Assembly: GCA_003260075.1 (NCBI GenBank)
Contig: QLIY01000429.1
Coordinates: 19,406 to 83,405 of the forward strand
Origin: Phallusia mammillata
Taxonomy: Eukaryota; Chordata; Ascidiacea; Phlebobranchia; Ascidiidae
Reading direction: 5' to 3'
DNA: 64,000 nt
A program made the position numbers and the translations under genes. Positions within the stretch are counted from its first letter, which is position 1; every line of letters begins with the position of its first letter. The notes under the pieces were generated by a model. The model did not search any database. It was not told where the DNA came from and worked only from the letters and a program-made list of their open reading frames with translations. Positions 51,801 to 63,916 of the stretch are shown in pieces.

Positions 51801-54800
51801 GCCTCCTGCATTTCCATTAGCTGCGAATTCGCATTTGCAAACTTGGTTTCACTTTGTTGACACTGTTCCCTTTCCTCATTCAAACGACATTCCAACTCAG
51901 TGACATCGATCTCCATAAAATTAATCTGAGTTTTAAAGCCTTCACATTTTGTTTTCCAGCTTTCACTTTTGTCCTAAAAAAATAACATAAAGTATAAAAA
52001 TATCAACCACTCACCACTTGTAGCTTTCCAATTATTTAAACACAAAACTTGGTTCCAATGACAGAAAAATTAAATTTATTTATCTTGCATTTGTTTAGTT
52101 TAACGCTTGGCTGATTTTGTACATAGGGCAACTTGGTTGATTCTTCACTCTGCCTGTTTTGGTTTTGTTGTTGTTGGGTAGAGTCACTTCCCATGTATAT
52201 GCTAAATACTTTGTGTACACTTCATGTTTTTAAACAACTTGTGTATGTAGTTTCTATGTTTCTATTTGAACAAAGCAATAAGTCGACAGCAAGGGCCAGC
52301 GACCTTTTAAACGCCAGGTGCAGAATTATCTGCAATGTTTATCCTTTTACTTGGCATGCCATGAATAATCGCCGCCTCATGTGCCAACTTTGACATGCAT
52401 GGCAGAGTGCCGACCTCTTGTCTACAGCCACCAGAGGTTTAAAGAAATACTATTTCATATTTTTTTCCTTTAACTTTATTAAAACCAACCTGAGCATCTG
52501 AAAGTTTGTCTCCAAGTTCATTTAGTTGTTCTTCCAACTCACAAATCTTGTTGTCACGAAACTTCACATCGTTGTCCAACAAGCGTTGCTTAATCTTTAA
52601 ACATTCCAAACTTTGGAGTAAATCCTGTTTTTCCAGCAACAAGGTCTCATTTTCGGTTTCACAATCTTCAACCTTCTTCCTGTGCTGAGCAGTTTCTTGC
52701 TCAATGATGTCATTGAGATGTTTAAGTTGTGTCGTCATTTGAGTTTGAGTACTTTCAGCATCTGCTATCACATTCTGAAAAAGTTAAAAATTTGGATTTG
52801 GATTTAGTGCTGGTTGAAGTTCAGTAGGACATTTTTGATCTTGAAAGTAGTATTCTTGAAAGAAGTTTTATTAATTCTTATTTGTAATCTATGTAGAAAG
52901 TCAAAAACAATTTTAATCGAACTGTTTAAAGCAGAAGTAACTTTTATTTTCTTTACCCCTACATAAAACATAAAATAACAAAATCCTGCTAAATTTAACA
53001 TTACTTCCAATTCGGAACCTCTGTACAAAGTTCTTTTAACAGTTTTTTTCATCTTTATACCCAGTCAAATAAATTTTGACATGTCTTATAACAACACACA
53101 TTTTTATATAAATGTATTGTCACTTGAGTTTGTGTGCACATTCTTGACCAGAAAAAAAGCTTTTTTCAAAAGGGAGTACACTGTTTACAGTATATTAAAT
53201 TTTCTTATGTTTTAAAACAGCCAATTTTTTCACATACCTCCATCATTGTAAGTTCCTCTCTCATTTTGCCCAATTGTTGTTCCTTGTGTGAAATCGTTTC
53301 CTCAAGTAGTTCAATCTCCTCCTGATGTTGTTTCTCTTCCTCTTCAAACTTCCTTCTCTCATCTTCCATTGATTGAAGACCATCAGAAAGTTGATGTCTC
53401 TCTTCTTTGAGATTTTCAAACTCCATTTTTATGTCTTCGTATTTTACACTTAATGCCTGTGTTTCATTGCTGCAATTAACAGGAACTTTTCAACGTTGAA
53501 TTTCAATTCCAGATTGTAAATTTAGGACAAAATTTTATTGAAAAACCTTGCAGAAAAAACACCAATTAGATCTGATTTTTAAATGTGATACAAATCGACC
53601 ATATCAGATGTCATGTGAAGTCGTATGCTAATTTTGTGCCTTAGTTGTGTTTATAAAAATTTTAGTATTGGCTTAAACTGAATCTTAGTGAAAAATTTTT
53701 TTTATAGTTTATCAAATTAATAATTTACTAAATATTCAGTACATCACTAGTTCTTAAACTTTTGCAATAATGGACCCCTTTTATAATTCAGCAATTCATT
53801 ATTTTTGCATGTATTTTACCAACAACTATTTTACAGACCCAGGAGTCCTTGATTTCAGGTTGGGAACCACTGCCCTAGATGCAGTAGAAAAATGATACAG
53901 TATCACAGTATTTATCTAGCAGGCTTAAGTAAACAACATAACTTTGGTACATTTGTAAACACAAACCTTAAGTGATCGATCTCTTTCGATTTTGTTTCCA
54001 CACTATCTTCTGCTTCTCTCAGTTTAAATTCAGAATCATTGTACAAAACAATCTTTTCATGGAGATCTTCCTTAAGCCTCTCAACTTCTTCTTCAAGGCA
54101 ATTTACTTTCTTGCTCAGATCGCTTGTTTCAGTTTTGTGACCCATTTTCAAACTTTCAATTTCATCTTGGAAATCTCTCATTGTTATTTCATGGTCTTGA
54201 ATTTGTAAGAACAACGCATAATTTGTCTCGTCCATATTTTTTTTAGAATCTTTCAACATATCCAATTGCTCGTTTAGTTCATCAATTTGTTCCATGTGAG
54301 ACGTTTTCAGTTTTTCTAGTTCTTCTGATTCGTTCTTTCTTGTGTCAAATTCCGTTTGGAGTTGCTGGTTTGAAAGTTTCAATTCCTTTAACTCACTTTC
54401 ATATTGTTCTAACTTCAAGTCTTTGTTTTCAATCAGTTTTTGACTTCTGACAAGTTCTTCTTTCTTCTCTCTCAACTGTAATTCGAGTTCTGTGCGAACC
54501 TAAATGTACAAAAATACACAACCATAAAGCCAAGTTAGTTACTTTGAAACTTTTATATACAGGATTTAGTACAAATGCAATAGTTTCACTTAGATGCTAC
54601 GTAATAAAAATTATAAAATGCAAGGTGTGGTAAAACATACACTTAAGCTTGGTCATTTGGCTGTGAAAGTAATGATCATCTGTACTGTATTATATAGCGA
54701 AAAACTGATCATAAAATACAATAAAATGGTCTTTAAAATTCAGTCTTACACATTAACTAGTTATCATTACCTGGGTTATTTGTTTGTCTGCAAGAGCAGC

Positions 54801-57800
54801 AGCATCAATAAAATCTCGCTGGGCATGTTGATATTCAGCTATCTTCAAAACAGCTTGCTTCTGTTGTTCCTCAGAATCAGCAAACTTTGATTTGAGCATT
54901 TCATATTCTTCTCTCAAGCTAAACAACAAATAAAAATTACATGAAAATAATTAACTTCAAATTTAATACTGAAATCCACCTGTTTATGTCAGTTTGAAGT
55001 TCTTTATTTTTGAACATCATTTCTTTCAAATCATTTTTACAATTGTCCTTCTCGACATTTAGTGCTTTGAGTTGATCCTTATATTTTTCTTCATGTTCAT
55101 CCAGTTTGTTCTGCAGTTTATTGCACTTGGTTGTAAGCTCATCCAAATCAGTCTGGTATTTCAGCATTTTCTCATCATTTTCCTTAGTTTCAGACAACAA
55201 TGTCAAATTCTCCTGCATTACCCTGCCAAGCTTCGAACTATCAGCTTCAGTTTTCAGAGTCATTTTTTCAATTGTTTCCTTCAAAATAAAGATCTCCTCA
55301 ACTTTTGCACTCATGTCATTATTTAAGGCATCCAACACACTTGTTTGACTTGAAAGTTGACAAGATAGTTGCGTCACCTTCTTTTGCAGAGCTATTTTTT
55401 CATCAGACGACATGGTCTTGAATTGGTCTAAGGAATTTTCCAGTTGTTGATTCTGTATCTTCAAGTCATCAATTACAGACCTGTCAGTAGCCAAATCATT
55501 TTTCAAAGCTGAATTTTCTGTTTCCACGTTTTTGAGCTTATTTACAAGTGACATAACTTCCGATAGTTTTTCCTCTTGTTGATTTGTCTTATTTTCCAGT
55601 TGTTCCTCAAGCTGGGAAATCATTTCATTCAAAGAAGATAGTATTGAATCATTTTCCTTACAATGCTTGTTGCTCTGCAGCAAATCTATTTGAATGGTTG
55701 ACAAACTTTCCTTCAATTCTAATATTTCTTCAACATGTTTCTTAATTTCTGAATCTTTTTTCTCTACAACGGATTTTGATTTTTCCTCAATTTCTAATAT
55801 TTGTCGATCCAAATTCGACACAGCTGATTGTTTCGCATGCGATTCATCGCCTAATAGTTGTTGGAGTTTTTCGATCTCCGCAGTAAGCTCAGAAACTTTG
55901 GACTGAAACTTGTGTTTTTCTCTTTCACTTGTCACAAAGTCAGCCATCAGTTTGTCAGCGTGTTGTTGTTGATCGTCTAAAACAGTTTGCATCTGTTGTA
56001 GCTTTTCCTCAGCATCCACAGTTTTTCCGCATAGTTGTTCATTTTCACTTTCAACTTCAATGAGTTCTGTTTCCACAAATGCTAATCTTTGGGTTTTAGC
56101 TTTTACCTCTGATTCAAGCTTTTCTATTTTCTCCGCAGTTTGTGTTATCGACTTCTGTACACTTTCTCGCTCCTTCTCAGCGTTTTCCAATTTCTCAGTG
56201 GCTTGTTTCTGGCTGTTGTTTGCACACACCAACTGTTTCTGTACAGTTTCCATATCATGAAGCAAAACATTGTGTTTTGTTTCAAGGATGCAAATCTCCT
56301 CAAACAGGTCATTCCTTTCATTGGTTACAGCATTCAAGGAACTTTGATGGTCATTTTCCTGGTTGATTCGGGTTTCTTTTTCATCCACTAGTTGTTGCTG
56401 CATCTGCTTAATGAACTCCAATTGGTTTTCTCGTTCTTTTTGTAGTGCAGAATATTGATTTTGAATGGACATTTGATCTGCCTTCTGTGAATCTAAGGTT
56501 TCATTTACCTCTTGCAATTCATTCTCTAAGGTTTTGATGGAATTTTGTTTTTCTGCCAGTTTGTCTTGTTGGTCTTTTGTAGTCACTTCAATGATTTTCT
56601 GTAATTTTTCAACTTGTTGGGATAAAACTTGCGACTCTGTTTGGAATTCATCAATTAGTTTTGCTTGTGATAAAATTTTAGCATCTTTTGCAGAAACTTG
56701 TAATGTAAGATCAGCAGTCTTTTCTTCAAAGAGTTTTTTTGTAGCAACAAAATCCAGAGACAAATTCTCATAACTTGACTTCAAGTTTTGGTATTTAATT
56801 GAAATTTCTTGAAGATGAGTTTCTGAGGTATTGAGATTTTTTTCTAATAAACTCAGTTCTTTTAGTAAATCTTGTTTACCAAATAGCAAGGTTTTAGCTT
56901 CTGAATTCTTGCCAGCAATTTCTTTTTCCATCTGAACCAATTGTTGATTAAGATTTTCGACATCATCATTTCGGGCATCCAAATTCACAGTCAATTCACT
57001 AAGCTTTTGTTCTACTGAGTCTATGGTTTGTTGCCATTGGAGTTTTTGTTTTTCATGGGCTTCAACTAATTGAACCACATACAGTTCTTTCTCTTTAGCA
57101 GCCAAAACTTGCTCTGATAAATCCGACTCCATTTTTGCATTTAAACTCTGAAGTGAACACATCTCAGTTTGCAAATTGCTGATTTTTACAGTTTGCTCAG
57201 ATATTTGTTTCTCCAATGTATCTTTTTGTGATTTTAACATGACATTTTCCTGATCAGTTTCCGCCTTTGCTGATTTACATTCTTTTAATTCTTCTGATGC
57301 ATTTTCAATTGATGTCAACATATCAGAAACATTGCTTTTCAATTCCTGAATTTCAGAGCACAACTTTTCATTTCTTAGGTATAAATCATCAATGACCGAC
57401 TTTGACTTCAATTCTTCAGTTTGAATTTTCTGATTATAGGAGTCATGCAAAATCGCTATTTCTTCAGTAGCATTGTCCAGTTGTAGTGTCAATGATTCTT
57501 GGTCAAGTTTTAACTTCTCAACTTGCACATCCAATGCATCCCTTTCCTGTAATGCTTCTTTATGTTGTGACATAACCTGATTCAAGTTATCTCTCAGCTG
57601 ATTTTGCTGCCTTATGGCCTCATCTATTTGGGTTGTTTTCAAAGCACATGAATCAGCAAAGGCGACATTTTCTTTATCAAGCTTTTCGACTTTGTGTTGC
57701 AGTTCTTGTATCTGTAGGTTGAGTGCAGAGATGGTTTGTTTTGAACCGTGATTTAATTCTTCAAACTTGGTGGTAACATCACTCAAATTTTGCTTGTGAT

Positions 57801-60800
57801 CTCTCAAACTTTGAGATTCCTCATCTAGTGATTTTTGCAAGCTCAGCAATTTTTCCTCCAACCCAACTTTGTCATCTCGAAGGTGATCACAAATTTGCTG
57901 CAGGTCACTTAATTTCTGTTGTGTTGTGACAAAATCCTCTTGAAGAACCAGATTTTCTTTCTCCTTCTTGCTTAGTTTTTCACAAACATCTTGATGTTGT
58001 GTCTCCAACTGCATTTTTTCTTGTTCACTTAAATTCAATTTTTCATTTAGGGATTGGGTTTGGTTTTGATAAGCCAAACTCATTTCCCTTAATTGAGTTT
58101 CATTTCCGGTAATTTTCATTTCCAGCGCATTCACACCAGATTGTAAGATCTCTATATTCTTTGTCAAACTTCCAATGGTTGTTTCAGCAGAATCGTTTTG
58201 CTTTGTCAAATTCAAGTTAATTTCTTTCAAACACGATACCTCATCATCAAGTTTATTTATGCTGTTTTCCAGGTCCTCACATTTACTTTGCTTTTCTTCC
58301 ATATCTTGCAACGCTTTTGACAGAGCCTCACATTTTTCCTTATACTGTGATTGGCTTGAATCAAGTTTCTCCTCAAGCTTGTGTAGATTATCTTTGGACT
58401 TCTCAAGTGTTTCATTTAACATTTGCTGAAGGGATGCTCCATGTTCTTCAGCTTTTCGGAGATTCTCAGCAGCAATAGACAACTCATCAGTTAGACATTG
58501 ATTGCCATTTCTTAAGGTGAGGTTTTCCTCTTCGAACCTTTCACACAACAATGAATGATTTGACAGTTTTGATTCCATCTCAAAATTTTCGTTTGCAAGT
58601 CTTTCAGTCTCAGCTTGCATTAATTCATAGTCAGTCTGTGCTTCCAACAACTGCTGTTCTAGCTCATCAAGCTCCTTCAAGTGAGAAGCTTTTGTCTCAT
58701 CCAGCGTGACCCTCAAACTTTCACTTAAAAGTTTTCCTTCATTTAACTTTGTACTTAATGTCTCATGTTGGGAAAGCAAGTTCTCATTTTCGGATTTTAA
58801 CTTGGAACAAGTTTCAGAGAATTCCTCGCTCTGTATTTCAATAGATTTTAATGTTTCATCATGCTTTTCCTTGGCAGCCTCCATAAATTTTACTTTGTCG
58901 TGCAAATTTTGTTCACTTTTAACCAAACCTTCATTTTCCGACCGTTTCTTTTCAAAGTCAGATTTTAAGATTTCTAACAACAGTTTTAGTTCGTTTTCTG
59001 ACATTTGAGAAGCATCCAGTTCCTGTTGAAGAGTATGGATTTTCTGATCACTATGCGAACACTGTTGTGAGAAATGATTCCTTTCTTCTTTAATTTTGAC
59101 ATGATCAAGCTTCACATTGTTGAGTTCACTTTCATTGCAGACTTGTAACCGTTCAAGTTCTTTTACCTGATCCACTTTTTCGTTGCAAGTATTGTTCAAT
59201 TTCTCAATCTGCAACTTTAAATTAGGAATTAAATTCTGTTCAAGGTCTTCTATCAGTTCTGTTTTATCTTCTAAGTCCATCTGCAACAGTTCAATCTGTC
59301 CATTAAGTTTTTGTATCTCCAGGTTCAGGTCTTCAACTTTTTGGTTCAAAGGAGTTTTATCAGATTTTAAGCTGTCAACGACTTCCTCAGCTTTGATCAA
59401 CTTTTCACATTTTTCTTTAAACTTCTTTTTCAAATCTCCATGAAGTTGAGACATCTCTTCAATCTTTTCACTAAAGGTTCTTCCAGTTGCGACATGTTCT
59501 TCACTCAAGCTTTCAATGTATTTTTCCTTTTCCTGAAGGGTTTGCTGCAATACCTGATTTTTCTGTTTATAACTTTCAACATTTTGTTTCGACTCTTGTA
59601 GTCTTTCAGTCATCACACTAAGTTTTTCATTTGATTGATTCTGTTCAACTTGGAGTGATTTGTATTCCTCTTCAAGTTTTGTCATAACATCTAATCTATT
59701 TGCAGCAAGGTCTTCCGCTTTGAGTTTCTCACTGCTTAGGTTTTCATTTGCAAGTTTGAAACTTTCACCTTCCGCAGTGAGGCTCACTTTACATTTTTGA
59801 ACCTCATCCAAGGAACATTTTAACTCCTGAATTTCACTATTCAATTGTGTTTCCTTAGATTCCAAATTCTGTTGCAATACAATACAGTCCTGTTGAAATT
59901 GTTTCAATTGGTCTTTATGTTGTGAAATAGAGAGTTCAAAATTTTCCAGCGTTTCTGCAGTTTCTGCCAATTCCATTTTTAATCCTTGGTTTTCATTTTC
60001 CAACTTTTTCATGTCATTTTTGTTTTGAGTCATTATGTCAGAAATTTGCATCTCAAGTTTGGAAACATTTTTCCTTGAGGTTTCCAACTCTGATAAAATT
60101 TGGAGCTTACTATTATTACTTTCAAGAACTTCTTTTTCCTTACAGAGAACGACTTCATGAAGTTTTGCAACCTCATCGTGACTCATCAAAAGTTTGATGT
60201 GAATATCACGACACTCAGTTTGAGCAATTTCCAACTGCTTTTCAGTGTCTTCCAATGCATTCTCAATACCTATGACTTTGTTCAGAGCTTGATCCAACTT
60301 TAGTTTTAGGCCAGTATTAACTGATTCCAGGTCATGAAATTTAGCATCTCTACTGCTTAAATCTGTCTCCAAGTGAGTGAGTTTTTGCGTAAGACATGCT
60401 TCATTTCGTTTTTGCTTGCTTAAAAGTTTTTCTACTTGGTCAAGTTTTAGCTGTGTTGTTTCAAGAATTTTTGAAAGTTCTTCTTTCTGCGTACAAAGGT
60501 CAACACATTTTAACTCTTCATTTTTCAAGTTTGATTCATAACTCTCAGTTAAGGATTGTAGCTTCTTCTGAACATCATGGCATTCCTCTTCAAGCTTATG
60601 CTTCTCCATCAAAGCCACTTGGAGGCAGTCTTGAGCTTTGGCCAATTCAGATCTTAAACCTTCAATTTCTTGCAACTTTTCCTTTTCCACTTGTACAGCG
60701 TTTTCACATTTAATGTTTAGCTCCTTGTTGTTCCTCGTCAATTCCTCCACCATCCGTTTCAATTCAACAGTGTTTTCCCCCTGCTCCTGCATCTGCGAGA

Positions 60801-63170
60801 CCTGAGACTCAAGATCCTGCACTCTTCCTTCCAGACACCTCCTTTCAATTGAGTCATCCCGCGCTTCAAGGATCAGAGCATTGTGTTTTTCCTCCAAGTT
60901 TCTTCTTTCCTCCAGAGAATTTTCCATTTCAGTCTCTGCCTTTTCTATTTTGCTTCCAAGCTCTTTAAGAGTTAAATACAATTTTTCCTCTTTTGCTTTG
61001 AGTTGCTTGAAGTCTTTATTTGCTTCATCATTCTTCTCATGTGCTTCATCCAAACTTTGCATCATCTTTCTTACCTCTTTTTGAGCTTTCATGAGATTTT
61101 CGCTTTCATTTTCCAAATTATCTTGCAACTGTTGTATTATAGACTCCTGTTCTTTACATTTTTTCTTTAGATCTCCCAATTCAATTTGATGTTTTTGACA
61201 AATTTCCTTCATCTGTGCTTCAGCTTGTAACGTGGCTGATTCTTTCTCTTTTCTGGAACTACAAAAAAAGTTTACATTTCAAAATGACAACTGCAATTTT
61301 GAGGTCTACAATAGTTGTGACTTTAAGATGCATTTGAAACAAAATTGTAATAGTTGCAACTTTTGTTTTTAATTTTATGTTTTTGGGATGTCACACTTTG
61401 AAAAAAATATAGATTTGAAATGTGTTTGGGTAATTAATTATGGGAAGCATGTATTTGAAATTAGATTATCAACATAGTGTTAACGAGGTACCTCAAACCA
61501 ACATTTTACATAAAGCATGCTCTGTTGAAAAAAAATTGTAGGCTCATGTTCTGTGTTACATCAAACATAGCATTAGCTATATCAAATCCATACATAACCT
61601 ATTTTTATAAAGGCTTACATTTTTAATGTCTTGCCAATATTATTTCACATTTACTGCATTTTGATACAAATTGAGTGATTTTTTGCACATAAACAATACA
61701 CCAATTTCCTAATATCACCACATGGCTTACATCAAGCAAATTCTGTAGATATTTGCAAACAGAAAAAATATGCCATAACTGTAAGACTTACTTTTCAGCA
61801 AGCTGTTGAAGTTTAAAACTTGCTTCCTCAAGATCAATATCATATTTATCACGAAGATTTTCCAAATCCTGTTTTGATTGTTTCAGTTGCAGAACAGTGG
61901 CCTCGCTCTGCTCAACCAACATACTGTTTTCCTTGGCAATCTTCATCAGTTCCTTGCCTTCTTCTTCAAGCTTTTTCTTGCTCTGACTTGAATCAGTTTG
62001 TAAACTTGATAACTGAGCTGAGAGCTAAAAACCACAAGAAATGTCAGAAACCTACAACACTAACCCTGCATAGAACCCATATTAAAGAAAATAAAGCTTT
62101 AGAAATACACTTTTTTATACATTTTTTATGTGTTCATAAACAGGTGTAACAAATGTACCTTTCATACCACAGATGATGGCATAAGCGCTTGCCAAAACGC
62201 TTCAATAATAAGAATGTCCCTTTTACGTCTATTTGGGCCATTATATTTTATCATTGTCAATTAACTAACTAATAGAGCCGTATTTCATGTTCCACATAAT
62301 CTACATTTTAACCATGTTTTTATCCAAGAAACTTTATTTTTATGCTGAAACAAAATTATGGTATGTTGAAGCTTGAAAACTTAAACTTCAAGATGTGCCC
62401 ATGTATTCACTTCTTTTTCTACAACTCCGGTTTTCGCCAAAAAATTGTTCATACATGCAATCTCACCTTCAGCATCTCATTGTCCTTTGACTTCAACAAT
62501 TTTTCAGTTTCAACTTTTTTGCTCTCAACATCCGCCAACTGTATTTTTAGATTTTCAACTTGGTTGCCTGAAAAAAGTAGAACATTTCAAGTATAAATCA
62601 TCACAGTTCATAAAGATCTGAGATGCAGACTAAAAATGACATGTATCTTATTAGCTGGGTGCTCATCAACCTGTTTTGAGCAAATTCACAGACATGAGAT
62701 GAAAGGATTAAGCTAGAAAAGCATATAAGTGAAATTATATTTTGCATGAGAACAAAACTGTTTTGAAGTGATGGTACATGAGTTGTTGCTGCATATTACC
62801 TAAACAACTTTTTTACTGAGCCTATATGCACCCCTTGGTACCTATGTACCCGCAAGACTGTTGTGGTGCCTTGTATCAGCTCAAGTCTTAGCTAAATCCT
62901 TAAATGGACCCTAATTGTTCCTTTTGAAAGGTATACCTTTACAGCTGAAACTTGCAACTCACCAGACAGTGAAATCTTTTCATCTAAGCTCTTCTTCAAA
63001 TTTTCACATTCCATTACTTTGGAATCCAGCAACTGTTGAACGTTTGTTAATTTCAACTGAGCATTTTCAACATTTCGTTTTTCATCTTGTAGGCATTTCT
63101 CCTTTGCAACATTGATGGATTTTGCTTGCATTAAATCACTGAGGGTTTCATCCTTACTGGATTGTAACTC
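45324..63170 (-). CDS. CENPF: CENP-F-like giant coiled-coil protein (3' part; N-terminus outside window)
   Basis: Large coiled-coil protein of the kinetochore corona and nuclear envelope. Nineteen exons join in phase to 9,399 bases, 3,132 residues, with the 5' exons beyond 64000. Recognition rests on the C-terminus: EGLPHLVNQ spliced to GFTNIPVGFSSPFVMRR matches the human EGLPEVVKKGFADIP-SPYILRR segment, and the protein ends DCKVQ, the same farnesylation box as human CENP-F. The rest is almost continuous heptad-repeat coiled coil rich in E, K, Q and L, which on its own would not identify the family. Human CENP-F is about 3,114-3,210 residues, so this protein is longer. Coiled-coil giants such as giantin or golgin-245 were considered; neither has this C-terminal motif order. 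Several C-terminal exons are duplicated by assembly gaps. Confidence 0.85.
45520..45765 (-). repeat. tRNA-derived SINE
   Basis: On the minus strand the sequence starts GGTGGCCAAGTTGTCTGAGC, an A-box-like tRNA head, followed about 30 bases later by GTGGGTTCTATTCC, a B-box-like sequence. A tRNA-unrelated body follows (gggttggagcaatgtagcttaag on the plus strand). The body is related to 63320-63680. It cannot fold as a working tRNA. Confidence 0.6.
46322..47357 (-). other. Tandem copies of two CENP-F exons around a gap run
   Basis: About 46250-46790 and 46801-47360 are two versions of one 550-base segment, each holding the GFTNIP exon (46322-46426 and about 46887-46991) and the EGLPHLVNQ exon (46665-46790, truncated by ten G at 46791-46800, and 47230-47357, complete). 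A third, truncated copy of the second exon is at 48001-48124 with a V-to-A change (GKPAGN). Only one set can be real in the transcript. Confidence 0.85.
47413..47863. mobile_element. hAT-type miniature element in a CENP-F intron, polymorphic
   Basis: Termini CAGGGGCATGCAACAT and ATGTTGCACACCCCTG with a perfect 8-base target duplication tcataaac (47405-47412 and 47864-47871). The second copy of the surrounding intron (48125-48301) lacks it and shows the empty site gcaaaaac. Confidence 0.9.
48340..48402 (-). other. Partial duplicate of CENP-F exon 48700-48806
   Basis: The donor side of the exon (CGACTAAGCAGAAAATCAGG before GTAATG) recurs here and is cut off by a G run at 48391-48402. It lacks an acceptor and most of the coding part, consistent with a contig end of the other allele. 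Confidence 0.75.
49125..54918 (-). CDS. CENPF: CENP-F central-to-C-terminal coiled-coil exons
   Basis: Exons from the N-terminal side: 54771-54918, 53967-54499, 53238-53469, 52490-52774, 51758-51973, 50933-51145, 50134-50354, 49962-50070, 49125-49211 (duplicate at 49362-49448). All keep phase. The translated segments are heptad coiled coil (for example LEEEVERLKEDLHEKI and LKSDVEKSENEKQILVEELE) with no globular domain. The 49125 exon encodes MEQNNNVSYVETRSRSKPS; its duplicate reads MEQSNNVSYV, an N/S difference. Confidence 0.85.
49362..49448 (-). other. Duplicate of CENP-F exon 49125-49211
   Basis: An 87-base exon with identical splice borders to 49125-49211 and one visible residue change (MEQSNN for MEQNNN). 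It lies beyond a G run at about 49297-49306 in a second copy of the surrounding intron, so it is best read as the other allele. Confidence 0.8.
54980..61258 (-). CDS. CENPF: CENP-F giant internal exon of 6,279 bases
   Basis: One uninterrupted exon of 2,092 codons from an acceptor at 61259-61260 (TTTGTAG|TTCC) to a donor at 54978-54979 (AACAG|GTGG). It encodes continuous coiled coil with very high E/K/Q/L/S content and few prolines. It contains many short near-repeats of the type LQQ-LE-K and SEL-KE-L. I could not identify a long tandem repeat such as the pair known from vertebrate CENP-F. Open frames on the opposite strand are shadows of its biased codon use. Confidence 0.93.
61792..63170 (-). 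CDS. CENPF: CENP-F upstream coiled-coil exons at the window edge
   Basis: Exons 62963-63170 (starts ELQSSKDETLSDLMQAK), 62467-62567 (NQVENLKIQLADVESKK) and 61792-62024 (LSAQLSSLQTDSSQSKKKLEEE) join in phase to each other and to the giant exon. The acceptor before 63170 is TTTTATAAG. The gene continues beyond the window; 63171-64000 is intron with repeats. Confidence 0.88.
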
Positions 63171-63319
63171 CTTATAAAACACAAAAAATGTATATGTTGG
63201 TATAAGTTATATAAATCGACCTATATTCCATCTAATTTTTTATAGTCTGCCAATATTATTTCATTTTTATTTCAGAAATATTTACAGTTCACTTTTCACA
63301 GATTTAATTTTTTTTTTTC

Positions 63320-63680
63320 TTGTTCTTGTTGGAAAGGGCAATGCCTAAATGCATTATGCTTGCAATAAGTCTGCTATCTAGCTGGTCCATGGACCCCTAG
63401 TGGTCTTAAAATCGGTTTAAAAGAATTATGTTTCAAGCCCAAATGGTTGTTTCGTATGCAAACTTCATTCTTTCTTCAAAAAGAAATGGCCCATGATATT
63501 ATTTTTACTGGGTCGGTGGTCTATGGCCCGAAACGAGTTGAGAACCACTGTTCTAGTTGCTGGTCCATTGAATAAGTTTTTATATTATTTTTTTCGATTC
63601 AAGATAATGGTTTTAAGTAAGGGTTGGAGCGATGCCACTTAAGTTTTCGAAGCAATGTAAGCACAAGCTGTACAGCTTAG
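63320..63680 (-). repeat. SINE relative interrupted by a hAT fragment
   Basis: 63335-63375 (ggcaatgcctaaatgcattatgcttgcaat) and 63620-63665 (gggttggagcgatgccacttaag) match the left and right parts of the 45520-45765 SINE. Between them at about 63387-63551 lies a hAT element related to 8113-8412 with a truncated left end. The order implies that the hAT element landed in an existing SINE. Confidence 0.55.
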
Positions 63681-63916
63681 ACTTTTTTGTGGCTAAGAAT
63701 ATAAAAGGTTTGCTCCGAATCAGAAGTACTGTATTTATTTGATTGTAAACCACAGCTTATAAAGTTTTTTTACCCTACAGTTTATGTGGCTTACAATTTA
63801 GTGCCGCATACATTTTTATGTCATACCAATATTATTTCTAATCCCACAAAAAGTTGCTCTATGTAACAACAGAAAACAGTGTTACGAAACAACCAGTATT
63901 TTTTGACACCTTAATA

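Noticed and set aside
53748-53880. A further hAT element (ttcttaaacttttgc to ggttgggaaccactg)
   Set aside because: The left terminus is decayed and no 8-base duplication is visible; it may be an old copy, but the boundaries are not supportable.
55072-61084. Many plus-strand open frames opposite the CENP-F giant exon
   Set aside because: They are shadows of strongly biased coiled-coil codons, with serine/phenylalanine-rich translations and no family resemblance or splice support.
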